Positions 32,781 to 42,155 of a DNA stretch of 64,000 bases are shown one piece after another. Each line of letters opens with the position of its first letter. Positions within the stretch are counted from its first letter, which is position 1. The notes below the pieces were generated by a model. It saw nothing but the letters and a program-made list of their open reading frames with translations. It did not search any database and was not told the DNA's origin. A program made the translations under genes and the position numbers. Origin of the DNA: Streptomyces rapamycinicus NRRL 5491 (GTDB lineage Bacteria; Actinomycetota; Actinomycetes; Streptomycetales; Streptomycetaceae); NCBI RefSeq assembly GCF_024298965.1, contig NZ_CP085193.1:4278001-4342000 (forward strand), read 5' to 3'.

Positions 32781-33644
32781 ATGACGACAGGCAGCGGCAC
32801 CGCTCCGGCGCCCCCGGAGGCGACACCCCCGGCGGAGGCGAGTGCCGCCGTGCGCCCGGCGGCAGAACCCCCGGCCACCGCGAGCCCACCGGCCATCGCA
32901 CGGCCACCAGTCACCGCGAGCTCACCGGCCGCGCGCCGGGGCAGCTACCGCAGGCTGAGCGTGGAGGCGCGGCGCGCCGAACTCCTCACCGCCGCGCTCG
33001 ACCTCTTCGCCCACCGCGCCCCCGAGGATGTGTCGCTGGACGATGTGGCCTCGGCCGCCGGAGCCTCCCGTCCGCTGGTCTACCGCTACTTCCCGGGCGG
33101 TAAGCAGCAGTTGTACGAGGCAGCGCTGCGCAGCGCCGCCGATGAGCTGGAACGGTGCTTCGAGGAGCCCATGAGCGGTCCGCTCAGCGCCCGGCTGAGC
33201 CGGGTGCTGGACCGCTATCTGGCCTTCGTGGACGAGCACGACGCGGGGTTCAGCGCGCTGTTGCAGAGCGGCAGCGTGGCCGAGACCTCGCGGACGAACG
33301 CGATCGTGGACGAGGTCCGGCGGGCGGCGGCCGAGGAGATCCTGCTCCATCTGGCGGTCAAGGAGCCCGGTGCGCGGCTGCGGATGATGGTGCGCACCTG
33401 GATCACGGCCGTCGAGGCGGCCTCGTTGATCTGGCTGGACGAGGAGAAGCGGCCACCGCTGGAGGAGCTGCGCGACTGGCTGGTGGACCAGTTCGTGGCG
33501 ATGCTGACCGCCACCGCGGCCACGGATCCGCAGACGGCCCGGGTGATGAAGGCCGCGGTCAGGATGGAGCCCGCCGAGGGGCCGGTCGGGCGGCTGGCGC
33601 GCCGCGTGGTGCCCTCGCTGGGCGAGGCGTCGCATCTGCTGTGA
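32781..33644 (+). CDS. TetR family transcriptional regulator
   Basis: A 287-residue regulator with a ~50-residue Ala/Pro-rich N-terminal extension before the DNA-binding domain ([49 protein letters not shown]). The C-terminal ligand domain is helical ([36 protein letters not shown]). It may control the diiron genes upstream, but no matching operator is visible. The extension is compositionally biased, and a start further in is possible. Confidence 0.88.
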   Translation: MTTGSGTAPAPPEATPPAEASAAVRPAAEPPATASPPAIARPPVTASSPAARRGSYRRLSVEARRAELLTAALDLFAHRAPEDVSLDDVASAAGASRPLVYRYFPGGKQQLYEAALRSAADELERCFEEPMSGPLSARLSRVLDRYLAFVDEHDAGFSALLQSGSVAETSRTNAIVDEVRRAAAEEILLHLAVKEPGARLRMMVRTWITAVEAASLIWLDEEKRPPLEELRDWLVDQFVAMLTATAATDPQTARVMKAAVRMEPAEGPVGRLARRVVPSLGEASHLL

Positions 33645-33729
33645 CGAGCGCGGCCGGTGGGACGTACGGCCGTGGCGAGACGTACGTCCCGCTGAGACGA
33701 ATGGTCGTCGTGAGACGTACGGTCGTGCC

Positions 33730-33996
33730 GTGAGAAGCGAGGAGACGCCCTTCGTGGGCGGGCCGCTGGACGGCCGGGTGCTGCCGGTGCTGGTCGGCCT
33801 CACGGGCCAGCCGCCGAAGACCTACGAGGTGCCGGTGGAGGACGAGGCGGGCGGACCGCCGACGGTGTATGTCTACCGCAGGGTTCCCGCCGCCACCTCC
33901 AAGCGGCTGGGCCTGGTCCGGGTCTGGGCCTATGAGTACGACCCGGAGGGGAAGCCGGGTGGCGGGCCGAAGTGGCCATGGTCCAAGCCGAAGTGA
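33730..33996 (+). CDS. Small conserved hypothetical protein
   Basis: An 88-residue protein starting at GTG with [14 protein letters not shown], a strand-rich TYEVPVED and [11 protein letters not shown], then [15 protein letters not shown] and a Pro/Lys tail. The GGPLDGR opening is familiar from many small actinomycete proteins, but the family has no assigned role. Located between tetR and the NlpC/P60 gene. Confidence 0.65.
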   Translation: MRSEETPFVGGPLDGRVLPVLVGLTGQPPKTYEVPVEDEAGGPPTVYVYRRVPAATSKRLGLVRVWAYEYDPEGKPGGGPKWPWSKPK

Positions 33997-34174
33997 GTGC
34001 CGAGCCGAACTGACCGCCGGGCCGAACTGACCCCGGGCCGAGCCGGCCGCCCGCCGGACGGGTGACCGTATTCGTCCGACTCGCCCACAATTCTCCTGAA
34101 GATACGAACGTCATGCCACGATCCCTGCTGAGCTGGACGCCGAACAGAGGCGTCTCGGAGCCGGAGGTGATCAC

Positions 34175-35455
34175 GTGTCAGGACGGATCGTGGGCTCGGT
34201 CTGCGCGGCGGCGATCACCGCGGCCGCCGCGCTGGTGCCGGCCGTTCCGGCGGCCAAGGCGTCGGCCGCCGCCCCCGCCCGCCCCGCCGACCGGTCCGTG
34301 TCCGAGCTGCTGACGCAGCTCAAGACGCTGTACCGGAAGGCCGAGGAGGCGACGGAGGCGTACAACGCGACCGAGGAGAAGCTGCACAAGCAGCGCACCA
34401 GGACCAGGGAGCTCACGACCCAGCTCGTCCACGCCCGTACGGAGCTCGCGGTCAGCCACGACGACGCGGGACGGCTGGCCCGCCGGCAGTACCAGGGCCA
34501 CAGCGCGCTCTCCTCCTACAGTTTCCTGCTGACCCTGCTCACCCCGCACCCGGAGGACGCCGCCGACGAGGCGCGCGAGCTGGACCGGGCGGCCGGCCGG
34601 GAGGCCGCCCTGATCCAGCGGCTGAGCAAGGGCGAGCGGCGCGCCGACACCATCGCCACCCGGGCACGGACCGCGCTGGACAAACAGCTGTCCCTGGCGG
34701 CGAAGCGGAAGAAACAGCGGGACAAGGTGAAGAAGCAGCTCCGCTCGATCGAGAAACTGCTGGCCGCGCTCAGCACCCGCCAGATCGCCCAGGTGGCCGA
34801 GCGCGAACGCCAGGAGACCGCGAAGGCCCAGCGCAAACTGCTCGCCTCCGGGGCGCTCGGCCCCGCGAACGGCGCCTCGCCCGGCGCCGCGGGCCCGCCC
34901 GCCACCACGAACGGCGGCACGAACGGCGGCACAGGCGGCGGCACGGGCACCGGCAGCGACCCGGCCCCCGGAAGCCGCCGGGACACCCCGGCGGCGGGCA
35001 CCCCCTCCCCGGTGGCCACCGTCACCGCGCCCCGCCCCCGCCCCCACCAGTCCCCCGGCCGCCGCCCCGGAATGGCGTCCGCGGAGGCCGGGCGGCGGGC
35101 GCTCGCCTACGCCCTGAACCAGATCGGCAAGCCGTACGTCTGGGGCGCCGAGGGGCCGAACTCCTTCGACTGCTCGGGGCTGACCTCCTCCGCCTGGGCG
35201 TATGCCGGGCGGACCATCCCGCGCACCAGCCAGGAGCAGTGGCGCCAGCTGCCACGGGTGCCGCTCAGCCGGCTGCGCCCCGGCGATCTGGTGATCTACT
35301 ACAAGGGGGCGAGCCATGTGGCGATGTACGCGGGCAACGGCCAGGTGGTCCAGGCGCCGCGCCCCGGCCAGCGGGTGAAGCTCTCCCCGCTCGCCTCCAA
35401 TCCGCTGCAGGGCGTGGTGCGCCCGGGTCCGGTCACGGTGGCCAAGAAGCGGTGA
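34175..35455 (+). CDS. Secreted NlpC/P60 peptidoglycan hydrolase
   Basis: A 426-residue exported protein. The first ~30 residues are a signal peptide (short, hydrophobic AAAITAAAALVPAVPAAKASA). Residues ~40-230 form a long coiled coil (TLYRKAEEATEAYNATEEKL to KAQRKLLA), then a Gly/Thr/Pro linker. The C-terminal ~115 residues are NlpC/P60: Cys in NSFDCSGLTSSAW, His in ASHVAMYAGNG, and a third polar residue downstream, acting as a D,L-endopeptidase on the cell-wall stem peptide. The start GTG is preceded by GGAGGTGATCAC, an almost complete anti-16S sequence, indicating strong translation. I looked for a c-di-AMP (ydaO) riboswitch in the 180-bp leader and see none. Confidence 0.92.
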   Translation: MSGRIVGSVCAAAITAAAALVPAVPAAKASAAAPARPADRSVSELLTQLKTLYRKAEEATEAYNATEEKLHKQRTRTRELTTQLVHARTELAVSHDDAGRLARRQYQGHSALSSYSFLLTLLTPHPEDAADEARELDRAAGREAALIQRLSKGERRADTIATRARTALDKQLSLAAKRKKQRDKVKKQLRSIEKLLAALSTRQIAQVAERERQETAKAQRKLLASGALGPANGASPGAAGPPATTNGGTNGGTGGGTGTGSDPAPGSRRDTPAAGTPSPVATVTAPRPRPHQSPGRRPGMASAEAGRRALAYALNQIGKPYVWGAEGPNSFDCSGLTSSAWAYAGRTIPRTSQEQWRQLPRVPLSRLRPGDLVIYYKGASHVAMYAGNGQVVQAPRPGQRVKLSPLASNPLQGVVRPGPVTVAKKR

Positions 35456-35476
35456 CGGCTCCGGCGACGGCCGGTG

Positions 35477-36823
35477 TCAGCGGAAGGACCGGACGACCTC
35501 GGGGGTGTGGTCGTCCACCTCGGCCTCGTCGTCCGCCCCAGCCACATCGGCGTCCGCCCCAGCCACACCGGCGGCCTCGGCAGCCCTGACCTCGTCCAGA
35601 TAGGCGGCCGTCTTCTCCGGCTCGTAGAAGAAGTCCTCGAACTCGGAGGGGTCGTCGAAGCCGTTGGCGATGCGGTGGGCGACGGCGGGGAAGGCGGACC
35701 CCGCGCCCAGGAGGTTCACGATGTGCTCCGGCGGCGGGGCCAGCATCGCGTTGGTCCACTTGGTGACGTGCCGCGCGCTCTCCCAGTAGCGGTCGAACGT
35801 CGTCCGCATCCACTCCTCGTCGAACGGCCGGTCGCCGCGTTCGAGGATGCTCTCCAGATAGGCCGCCGCGCACTTGGCCGCGGAGTTGGAGCCCTGGCCG
35901 GTGATCGGGTCGTTGGCCACCACGACATCGGCGACGCCCAGGACCAGTCCGCCGCCCGGCAGCCGCCCGATCGGGTGGCGTACGGTCGGCGCGTACCCCC
36001 CGGACAGCGTGGCGCCCGCGTCCGTCAGCTCGACCTTGGTGGCGCGCGCGTACTCCCAGGGCGTGAAGTGTTCCATCAGCTCCAGGACGCGCGCCAGGTG
36101 TTCCGAGGGATCGGTGACGCCCTGGAACGCGTCGGCCGGACCGCCCGGGACGGTCTCCCAGAAGAGGATGTCGGCGCGGCCGCTGGTGGTGAGCGCGGGC
36201 ATCACGAAGAGCTCGCCGACGCCGGGGACGAGATTGCAGCGCACCGCGTCGACGTCGGGGTGCTCGGGGCGCGGGCCGAGGCCGTGCACATAGGCGACCG
36301 CGAGCGCGCGCCGCGGGGTGTCGTACGGGGAGCGGGCGGCGTCCCGGCCGAAGAGCGAGACCAGTTCGCCCTTGCCCGCGGCCACCAGCACCAGGTCGTA
36401 CTTTCTGTCGAGGACGTCCAGGTCGGAGACGGCGGCGCCGTGGATGACCACCTGGCCGCCGCGCTGCTCGAACGTCTCCATCCAGCCGGCCATCTTGATC
36501 CGCTGGTCGACGGACTGGGCGTAGCCGTCGAGCCGGCCGACCCAGTCGATGACCCGCGGATGGCCCCCGGGAGCCGGCGGCCCGGCGACCGAGACCCCGA
36601 GGCCCCAGGCCCGCGGTGCCCGCTCCTCCCAGAAGTTGAGCTCCAGATCGCGCTCGTGGCCCAGCGCGGTGTGGAACATGCACTGGGTGGACATCACCCG
36701 CCCGCCGCGGATCTCATCGGCCGTCCGGTTGGACATCAGCGTGAGCTCGTAGCCCTGGGACTGGAGGCCCAGAGCGAGTTGGAGGCCGGATTGACCGGCA
36801 CCCACGATGAGTATCTTCCGCAT
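35477..36823 (-). CDS. Styrene/indole monooxygenase-like FAD enzyme
   Basis: About 448 residues starting MRKILIVGAGQSGLQL, the GxGxxG dinucleotide motif, followed by the StyA-type features: RVMSTQCMFHTALGHE, FEQRGGQVVIHGA, DLVLVAAGKGELVSLF and NDPITGQGSNSA for FAD. Such enzymes epoxidise aromatic alkenes using FADH2 from a separate reductase; none is adjacent. ATG at 36823 is better than the frame start at 36871 because it begins right at the Rossmann strand. It lies downstream of the conservon operon on the same strand, a position often occupied by P450 genes. Confidence 0.88.
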   Translation of the reverse strand: MRKILIVGAGQSGLQLALGLQSQGYELTLMSNRTADEIRGGRVMSTQCMFHTALGHERDLELNFWEERAPRAWGLGVSVAGPPAPGGHPRVIDWVGRLDGYAQSVDQRIKMAGWMETFEQRGGQVVIHGAAVSDLDVLDRKYDLVLVAAGKGELVSLFGRDAARSPYDTPRRALAVAYVHGLGPRPEHPDVDAVRCNLVPGVGELFVMPALTTSGRADILFWETVPGGPADAFQGVTDPSEHLARVLELMEHFTPWEYARATKVELTDAGATLSGGYAPTVRHPIGRLPGGGLVLGVADVVVANDPITGQGSNSAAKCAAAYLESILERGDRPFDEEWMRTTFDRYWESARHVTKWTNAMLAPPPEHIVNLLGAGSAFPAVAHRIANGFDDPSEFEDFFYEPEKTAAYLDEVRAAEAAGVAGADADVAGADDEAEVDDHTPEVVRSFR

Positions 36824-36900
36824 GGCTGTCGACTCTCCCTCATGCTCGGGCCGGAAGGAGGAACGGAGCATTCCATCCCACGGGCGGAGCAGAGGTTACG

Positions 36901-37566
36901 TCACTCGGGTGACACGTCAACGGCGTGCCTCACCAGCGCCAGCAGCGCGTCCACGACCGCGATCCGGCGCCGGGCGTCCATCATCACCACGGGGACGGAG
37001 GACGCCACGGAGAGCGCGTCCCGTACGTCCTCGGCCTGGTAGAGCGGAGTCCCCTCGAAGTGGTTGACCGCCACCACATACGGCAGTCCGAGGCTCTCGA
37101 AGTAGTCCAGCGCCGGGAAGCTCTCGTCCAGGCGCCGGGTGTCGACCATCACCACCGCGCCGATGGCCCCGCGCATCAGGTCGTCCCACATGAACCAGAA
37201 GCGCTGCTGGCCGGGGGTGCCGAAGAGATACAGGACCAGATCGTTCTCCAGCGTGATCCGGCCGAAGTCCATCGCGACGGTGGTGGTCAGCTTCTCGGGC
37301 GTCGCCTCGAGGTCATCCACGCTCTCGCTGGCCTGCGTCATCAGCGCTTCGGTCTGGAGCGGAGTGATCTCCGAAACCGCGCCGACGAAGGTCGTCTTGC
37401 CGACGCCGAAGCCTCCCGCTATCACGATCTTGGTGGCGATCGGCGCGCGGGAGCGGTCCGTCTGCCACCTCTGGAGCACCTCCTCGGCCCCGGGTATCCC
37501 GGCCCCGGGTATCTCCGACGTCGCCGGCGGGGTCGCCGTGATCGTCTCAGAGCCTGCGAAGTCCAC
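36901..37566 (-). CDS. cvnD: Conservon GTP-binding protein (CvnD type)
   Basis: About 221 residues from GTG at 37566. It is a small Ras-like GTPase: P-loop GGFGVGKTT, LYLFGTPGQQRFWFMW as the DxxG-like switch II, and VAVNHFEG in place of NKxD. This matches the fourth protein of Streptomyces conservons, which act as membrane-associated switch systems. The start overlaps the end of cvnC by 20 nt. The divergent NKxD motif suggests altered base specificity, which is typical of the family. Confidence 0.9.
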   Translation of the reverse strand: MDFAGSETITATPPATSEIPGAGIPGAEEVLQRWQTDRSRAPIATKIVIAGGFGVGKTTFVGAVSEITPLQTEALMTQASESVDDLEATPEKLTTTVAMDFGRITLENDLVLYLFGTPGQQRFWFMWDDLMRGAIGAVVMVDTRRLDESFPALDYFESLGLPYVVAVNHFEGTPLYQAEDVRDALSVASSVPVVMMDARRRIAVVDALLALVRHAVDVSPE

Positions 37567-37939
37567 TGAGCACCCTTTCGAGCAACGCGCGGTCCGGCTG
37601 GCCGGGGCCCCGCCCGGTGCCGTAGACGCGGATCTTTCCCTGGTCGGCCAGGTCACTGAGCAGGACGCGCACCACACCGAGTGGGATCTTGAGCATCGCG
37701 GAGACCTCCGCGACGGAGCGCATCCTGGCGCACAGTTCGATGATCGCCCGGATCTCCGGCAGCATCCGGGAGTTCAACCCGCTGGGGGCCAGGTCGAGCC
37801 GTCCGTCCGGAGACTCCAGCGCCGCGACGAAGGTCTCCACCAGCAGCACATGGCCGGAGCGGGTGCGGCCACCGGTGAGTGAGTACGGACGTACGCGAGC
37901 GGGTTTACGGGCGGGCCGGCCGGACCCGGCGGCCGTCAC
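37547..37939 (-). CDS. cvnC: Conservon DUF742 protein (CvnC type)
   Basis: A 130-residue DUF742 protein: RVRPYSLTGGRTRSGH start, LAPSGLNSRMLPEIRAIIEL, SVAEVSAMLKIPLGVVRVLLSDLADQG with a winged-helix appearance, and the end LLERVLSGLRRL. It is the third member of the conservon, overlapping cvnB by 4 nt. Role in the complex not established. Confidence 0.92.
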   Translation of the reverse strand: MTAAGSGRPARKPARVRPYSLTGGRTRSGHVLLVETFVAALESPDGRLDLAPSGLNSRMLPEIRAIIELCARMRSVAEVSAMLKIPLGVVRVLLSDLADQGKIRVYGTGRGPGQPDRALLERVLSGLRRL

Positions 37940-38427
37940 TGCGCGTGCTCCAGCGACCTGCGTAGTTCATTGCGCAGCTCGGGGGTGAGCACATGTCCGG
38001 CCCGGCCCACGAACAGCGCCATGTGATAGGCGACGACGGTCATGTCACAGTCGGGGGTGGCGTGCACCCCCAGCAGCGAACCGTCGCTGATCGACATGAC
38101 GAACAGACTGCCCTCGTCCATCGCCACCATCGTCTGCTTGACACCGCCGGCGTCCATCAGCTTCGCCGCGCCGAGCGTGAGGCTGCCGAGCCCCGAGACG
38201 ATCGTCGCGAGATCCGCGCTGGAGCCCTTGGGGCCGTCCTGCACCGACGGATCGGCCGCCGCGGCCGCGGCGTGGTGCCGTGTGTCGGAGGAGAGCAGCA
38301 TCAGCCCGTCGGTCGAGACGACCACGACCGAACGGACGCCCGGCACCTCCTCGACCAGGTTTGCCAGCAACCAGTGCAGATTACGGGCCTCGCGACTCAA
38401 CCCGTAGGTACTACTGGGCGCATTCAC
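37936..38427 (-). CDS. cvnB: Conservon roadblock/LC7 protein (CvnB type)
   Basis: A 163-residue roadblock/LC7 protein: LHWLLANLVEEVPGVRSVVVVSTDGL, DLATIVSGLGSLTLGAAKLM, and a C-terminal MTVVAYHMALFVGRAG helix. Such proteins bind and may activate small GTPases, here CvnD. The start overlaps the cvnA stop by 4 nt. Confidence 0.93.
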   Translation of the reverse strand: MNAPSSTYGLSREARNLHWLLANLVEEVPGVRSVVVVSTDGLMLLSSDTRHHAAAAAADPSVQDGPKGSSADLATIVSGLGSLTLGAAKLMDAGGVKQTMVAMDEGSLFVMSISDGSLLGVHATPDCDMTVVAYHMALFVGRAGHVLTPELRNELRRSLEHAQ

Positions 38428-41400
38428 CCGCGTGCCTCCTCAACCGTGCCACCCTCGTTCTGCGCCCCCGTTTGTCCTGCTGGTCCCCCGTGCCCGCGCG
38501 CGGGCTCGCCGCGGGCGGCGAACTCGGCGGCGGCGTCGCGGTGTCCCTCGCGGGCACCGCGCTGGAAGCCACCGAGCCGGCGCCGCAGTTCCTCCGCGTT
38601 CACCGAGCCGGTCCGCTCCCGTGGATCGGGCTCCCGGAGCGCCACGTTCCGCGGTCGGCGCTTGGGAAGCCCCTTGTCGGTGCGCGCCGCCTCGTCGGCC
38701 GGGCGGGCGTGCTGGTCGGGGCCGATGGCGTACGGATCGGCGGACGGCTCACCGCCGCCTGCCCGCTCACCACCCTCCGCCGTCCTGCCGCCGGGCGACG
38801 GGGGGACGCTGCCTTCCGGGCCGTCGTACGACGCCCGGGCGCGGTCCGCCGGACCGCCGGTGGCCGGGCCCCAGGCGGCCGCGCCGACCGGGCGTATGCC
38901 GTGGCCGCCGAGGTACCACTCGCGGTCCGCGTGGCCGTCGGGGTCCGCGTGGCCGTCGCGGCCGTCGGCGTGCGCGCGGTCCGCGGCGTCCTCACGTACG
39001 TCGCGGACCTCACGGTCCTCACGACCCTCGCGGTCCTCGCGGCCTTCGGGATCCGTGCGGCCCGAGCGGCCACCGCGGTCCTCGGGGTCCCCCTGGCTCT
39101 CGCGCAGGCGTCGGAGCGTCAGCTCCATCGTCTGCTCGACGGCCGGGACCTCCGGCTCCTCGGGCTGAGGCGCCGGGGACTTGTCGTCCGCGCCGGACCC
39201 GGTGGTGTCCTGCCCGTCGGCCTGGGCCAACTTGGGGACGCGCTTGGGCAGGGCGGGCAGCGCACCGGTGGTTTCCTGGGCCGCCGGATGGCCGCGCGGC
39301 GGCGTGGGCTCCATGGGGTAGTCGCGGCCCGTCCCCCCGGTCCGCCCCCACTGCTCACCGGGGACGGCCCAGGGGGCGCTCGGCTCCGGTTCGGCGGCGG
39401 CGTCGGCGGGCTCGGGCTCAGGACGGGGCTCGTCCTCGGGCTCCGGCGGCCCGGCGGCCTGGGGCGCCGGGTCCGGCCCCGCGGACGGAGCGGACGGAGC
39501 CGACGGAGCCGACGGAGCCGACGGAGCCGACGGAGCCGACGGAACGAGCGGAGCGACCGGCGCGACAGTCTCGGCCGGCGGCTCGGCGTCGGCCCCCGCC
39601 ACACCCTCTTGGTCGTGCGCGACCGAACGGGCCTGTCCCGGCAGGGCGTTGGAGTTCGCCTCGGCCTCCGAGCCCGGGAAGCCCAGGAAGGAGGACGGTC
39701 CGGTGGCGCCGAACGTCGCGCCCGCGCCCACCGGCGGGGCGGGCGGCAGCCCGGCGCCGGGCGGACCGGACGGGAGGATCTTCGTCGGGAGGACGACCAC
39801 GGCCGCCACCCCGCCCGGCTGCTGCTCGCGCAGCTGTACGCGGATGCCGTGGCGCGCGGCCAGCCGGGTCACCACATACAGCCCGAGGCCCAGCGGGTCC
39901 TCCGGCTGGGGGCCCTGGCAGTACTCCGGCACGGGGTCGGCGAGCCGGTTGTTCAGCTCCACGAAGCGCTCGGGCGTCATGCCGATGCCCTCGTCCTGGA
40001 CGGAGAGCATGACCTCGCCGGTCTCCAGCAGCCAGCCGGAGATCTGGACCGCCGCGTCCGGCGGAGAAAACGATGTCGCGTTCTCCAGGAGCTCGGCGAT
40101 CAGGTGGCTGACGCTGTCCGCGGCGAACCCCGCGACCTGGGCATGCGGCGGCAGCGCCTGGATCTGCACCCGGTCGTACCGCTCGACCTCGCTGATCGAG
40201 GCGCGCAGCACATCCAGCAGCGGCACCGGCCCCGGATGGGTGGCCTTCTGCTCGGAGCCCGCGATGACCAGGAGGTTCTCGCCGTAACGGCGCATCCCGG
40301 TGGCCAGGTGGTCGAGCTGGAAGAGCGTCTCGAGCCGGTCGGGGTCCTGCTCCCGCTCCTCCAGGGACTCGATGATGGCGAGCTGGCGCTCGATCAGGCC
40401 CAGCGAGCGCAGCGCGAGGCTGACGAAGCTGCCGTGGACCCGGGCCCGCAGCCCCTCCAGCCGGGTGGTGACCGCGTCCCGCTCGGCGCGCAGCCCGTCC
40501 CGCTCGTCGGCCAGCCGCTGCCGCTCGCCGACGAGCCGGGTGCGCTCGCGCTCGAGCTCGGCGACCCGCTCGTACGTCTGCGCGGCCTTGGCGTGCAGTT
40601 CGTTGACGGCCCGTACGGCGTCCGCGAACTCGTCGTCGCGGCCCTTGAACTCGACCGGTTCCTCGGCCGCCGGATCGGCCGCGACCCGCCGGGCGCCGAG
40701 CCGCAGCGCGGCCAGCGGCCGGGTCATCGAGCGGGCGCTGTGCACTCCGGCACCGAGGGCGACCAGCAGGGCGGCGGCCACGATGCCGATGCGCAGCTCC
40801 AGGTCGGTGACCTCGTCGTCCCGCACCCGCGCGAGCTGGGCGGCCTCGGCGGAGGCCAGCGAGGACTGCGCGCCGCTCATCTGGTCGATCCGGGCGTTCA
40901 GGGCGGCCTCGACGCGGTCCTTCTGGAGGAAGAAGTCATTGCCCGCGAGGCGGCCCTGGTCGGTGAGCCGGGCGAGGTAGCGCTCGGCGGAGCCGACCTC
41001 GGTGCCGCTGACGGTGCGCTGGTAGGCCTCGCGCATGGCGGCCGGGGCCAGCTGTTCGAAGTCGTCGAGCGCCGACTGCTCGCGGAGGTTGGTCCGCTGC
41101 GCGGCCGAGACCAGCGTGGGCTGGCCGCCGCCCGCGTCGAGCGCGGCCAGCAGCAGTCCGCGGGTGGCGGACGCCTCCTCCACCGCGCGGCCGAGCGGGG
41201 CCAGCGCGGCGGTACCGCCGGACTCGGCGTCGGCCGGGAGCCGGCGGGCGAGGGTGTCGGTGATCCCGTTTAACGCCTGGACGGTGCGGGTGTAGGCGGT
41301 GAAGACGTCGATGGCCGAGCCCTTGCCGGTCAGCGACTCCTGGCGCAGCTCGGGGAGGGCGTCGAGGCGGCGCCGGACGGAGGCCGGGACGTCTCCGCGC

Positions 41401-41765
41401 GCCTCCCGGACCCGGCGGTCGACCCGGGCGCGCATCTCCTCGGAGACCCCGCCGCCGGAGGCGGAGGTGCGGCCGTCGGCGACATAGCGGGTCATGGCGT
41501 CGCGCTCGTCGGCGAGGGCGTGGGCGAGGGTCACCGTGGAGCGGTTGGTCTCCGCGAGGTCGACGAGGTGCTGGGCGTCGGTGGTGTCGTCGAGGGCGAG
41601 CAGGACGGCGGGGGTGCCGGCCCCGAGGACGGCTACGGAGACGAGGGCGACGGACGTGGTGAGCCGACGGCGGACGCGTACGGTGCGCCGTCGCGGCGCC
41701 GCCTCATCCTGGCGTGGCTCGCCTACCGCATCGCGCGTGGTGCCCCGAAGCCGCTTCTTCCGCAC
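38424..41765 (-). CDS. cvnA: Conservon sensor ATPase (CvnA type)
   Basis: A 1113-residue membrane protein. Residues ~35-58 are a transmembrane helix (TTSVALVSVAVLGAGTPAVLLAL); ~60-310 are an extracellular nitrate/nitrite-sensing-like helical domain; a second helix (LRIGIVAAALLVALGAG) leads to a HAMP region and coiled coil; then a HATPase_c domain (IAELLENATSFSPPDA as N box, VQDEGIGMTPERF as G1, DPLGLGLYVVTRLA as G2). The HisKA phosphoacceptor is absent, as is usual for CvnA. The C-terminal ~400 residues are disordered, with a run of APS repeats. First gene of the operon; it senses an unknown signal and passes it to CvnB-D. Confidence 0.93.
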   Translation of the reverse strand: MRKKRLRGTTRDAVGEPRQDEAAPRRRTVRVRRRLTTSVALVSVAVLGAGTPAVLLALDDTTDAQHLVDLAETNRSTVTLAHALADERDAMTRYVADGRTSASGGGVSEEMRARVDRRVREARGDVPASVRRRLDALPELRQESLTGKGSAIDVFTAYTRTVQALNGITDTLARRLPADAESGGTAALAPLGRAVEEASATRGLLLAALDAGGGQPTLVSAAQRTNLREQSALDDFEQLAPAAMREAYQRTVSGTEVGSAERYLARLTDQGRLAGNDFFLQKDRVEAALNARIDQMSGAQSSLASAEAAQLARVRDDEVTDLELRIGIVAAALLVALGAGVHSARSMTRPLAALRLGARRVAADPAAEEPVEFKGRDDEFADAVRAVNELHAKAAQTYERVAELERERTRLVGERQRLADERDGLRAERDAVTTRLEGLRARVHGSFVSLALRSLGLIERQLAIIESLEEREQDPDRLETLFQLDHLATGMRRYGENLLVIAGSEQKATHPGPVPLLDVLRASISEVERYDRVQIQALPPHAQVAGFAADSVSHLIAELLENATSFSPPDAAVQISGWLLETGEVMLSVQDEGIGMTPERFVELNNRLADPVPEYCQGPQPEDPLGLGLYVVTRLAARHGIRVQLREQQPGGVAAVVVLPTKILPSGPPGAGLPPAPPVGAGATFGATGPSSFLGFPGSEAEANSNALPGQARSVAHDQEGVAGADAEPPAETVAPVAPLVPSAPSAPSAPSAPSAPSAPSAGPDPAPQAAGPPEPEDEPRPEPEPADAAAEPEPSAPWAVPGEQWGRTGGTGRDYPMEPTPPRGHPAAQETTGALPALPKRVPKLAQADGQDTTGSGADDKSPAPQPEEPEVPAVEQTMELTLRRLRESQGDPEDRGGRSGRTDPEGREDREGREDREVRDVREDAADRAHADGRDGHADPDGHADREWYLGGHGIRPVGAAAWGPATGGPADRARASYDGPEGSVPPSPGGRTAEGGERAGGGEPSADPYAIGPDQHARPADEAARTDKGLPKRRPRNVALREPDPRERTGSVNAEELRRRLGGFQRGAREGHRDAAAEFAARGEPARGHGGPAGQTGAQNEGGTVEEARG
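39481..39543. repeat. 9-bp tandem repeat inside cvnA
   Basis: The unit GGAGCCGAC is repeated seven times with minor changes, encoding Ala-Pro-Ser triplets in the disordered C-terminal tail. Length variation between strains would be expected. Confidence 0.8.
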
Positions 41766-42155
41766 CGGTGCTCACAATCCATTCTCGCCCGACCGCTGAC
41801 GTGGACCAGAGGTGACGACGGATCAACAATTGTGTTTCCCCACCTCTGGCAGGGATTCCGACCCTTTCAGGACGGGTCTGGGGCGGGTACGCATCACCCG
41901 CCCGGCCACCCGAACGAGTGAACCGTATTGCGTAGTTGACCACCAACTTTGGCTCGCGGCCATACCTTCCCACCACCTTGCGCGGATTGGTAAAGACCTC
42001 GGCGCCCTGACAAGATGCCCACCCGCAGCTTCCCAGAAGTGTCAATCCCACCCCAATCAGGCAGCGGAGAAACCGGCGATGGACTTGGTACGGACCAACG
42101 CCCGGTCCGACCCTCGGCGCCGTAGTGATCGACAGGGGTCCGGCAGACTGAGGGA
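41766..42155. other. Divergent intergenic region between cvnA and the PP2C gene
   Basis: About 390 bp with both promoters. TTGACC near 41936 followed after ~19 bp by CATACCT is a possible plus-strand promoter. The frames crossing it have no family likeness. No hairpin of note. Confidence 0.3.

Noticed and set aside
33997..34174. c-di-AMP (ydaO) riboswitch before the NlpC/P60 gene
   Set aside because: Such genes often carry one, but the conserved core sequences are not visible in this 178-bp leader.
38280..41273. 997-residue plus-strand frame opposite cvnA
   Set aside because: Antisense of the conservon sensor; low-complexity Arg/Gly repeats.
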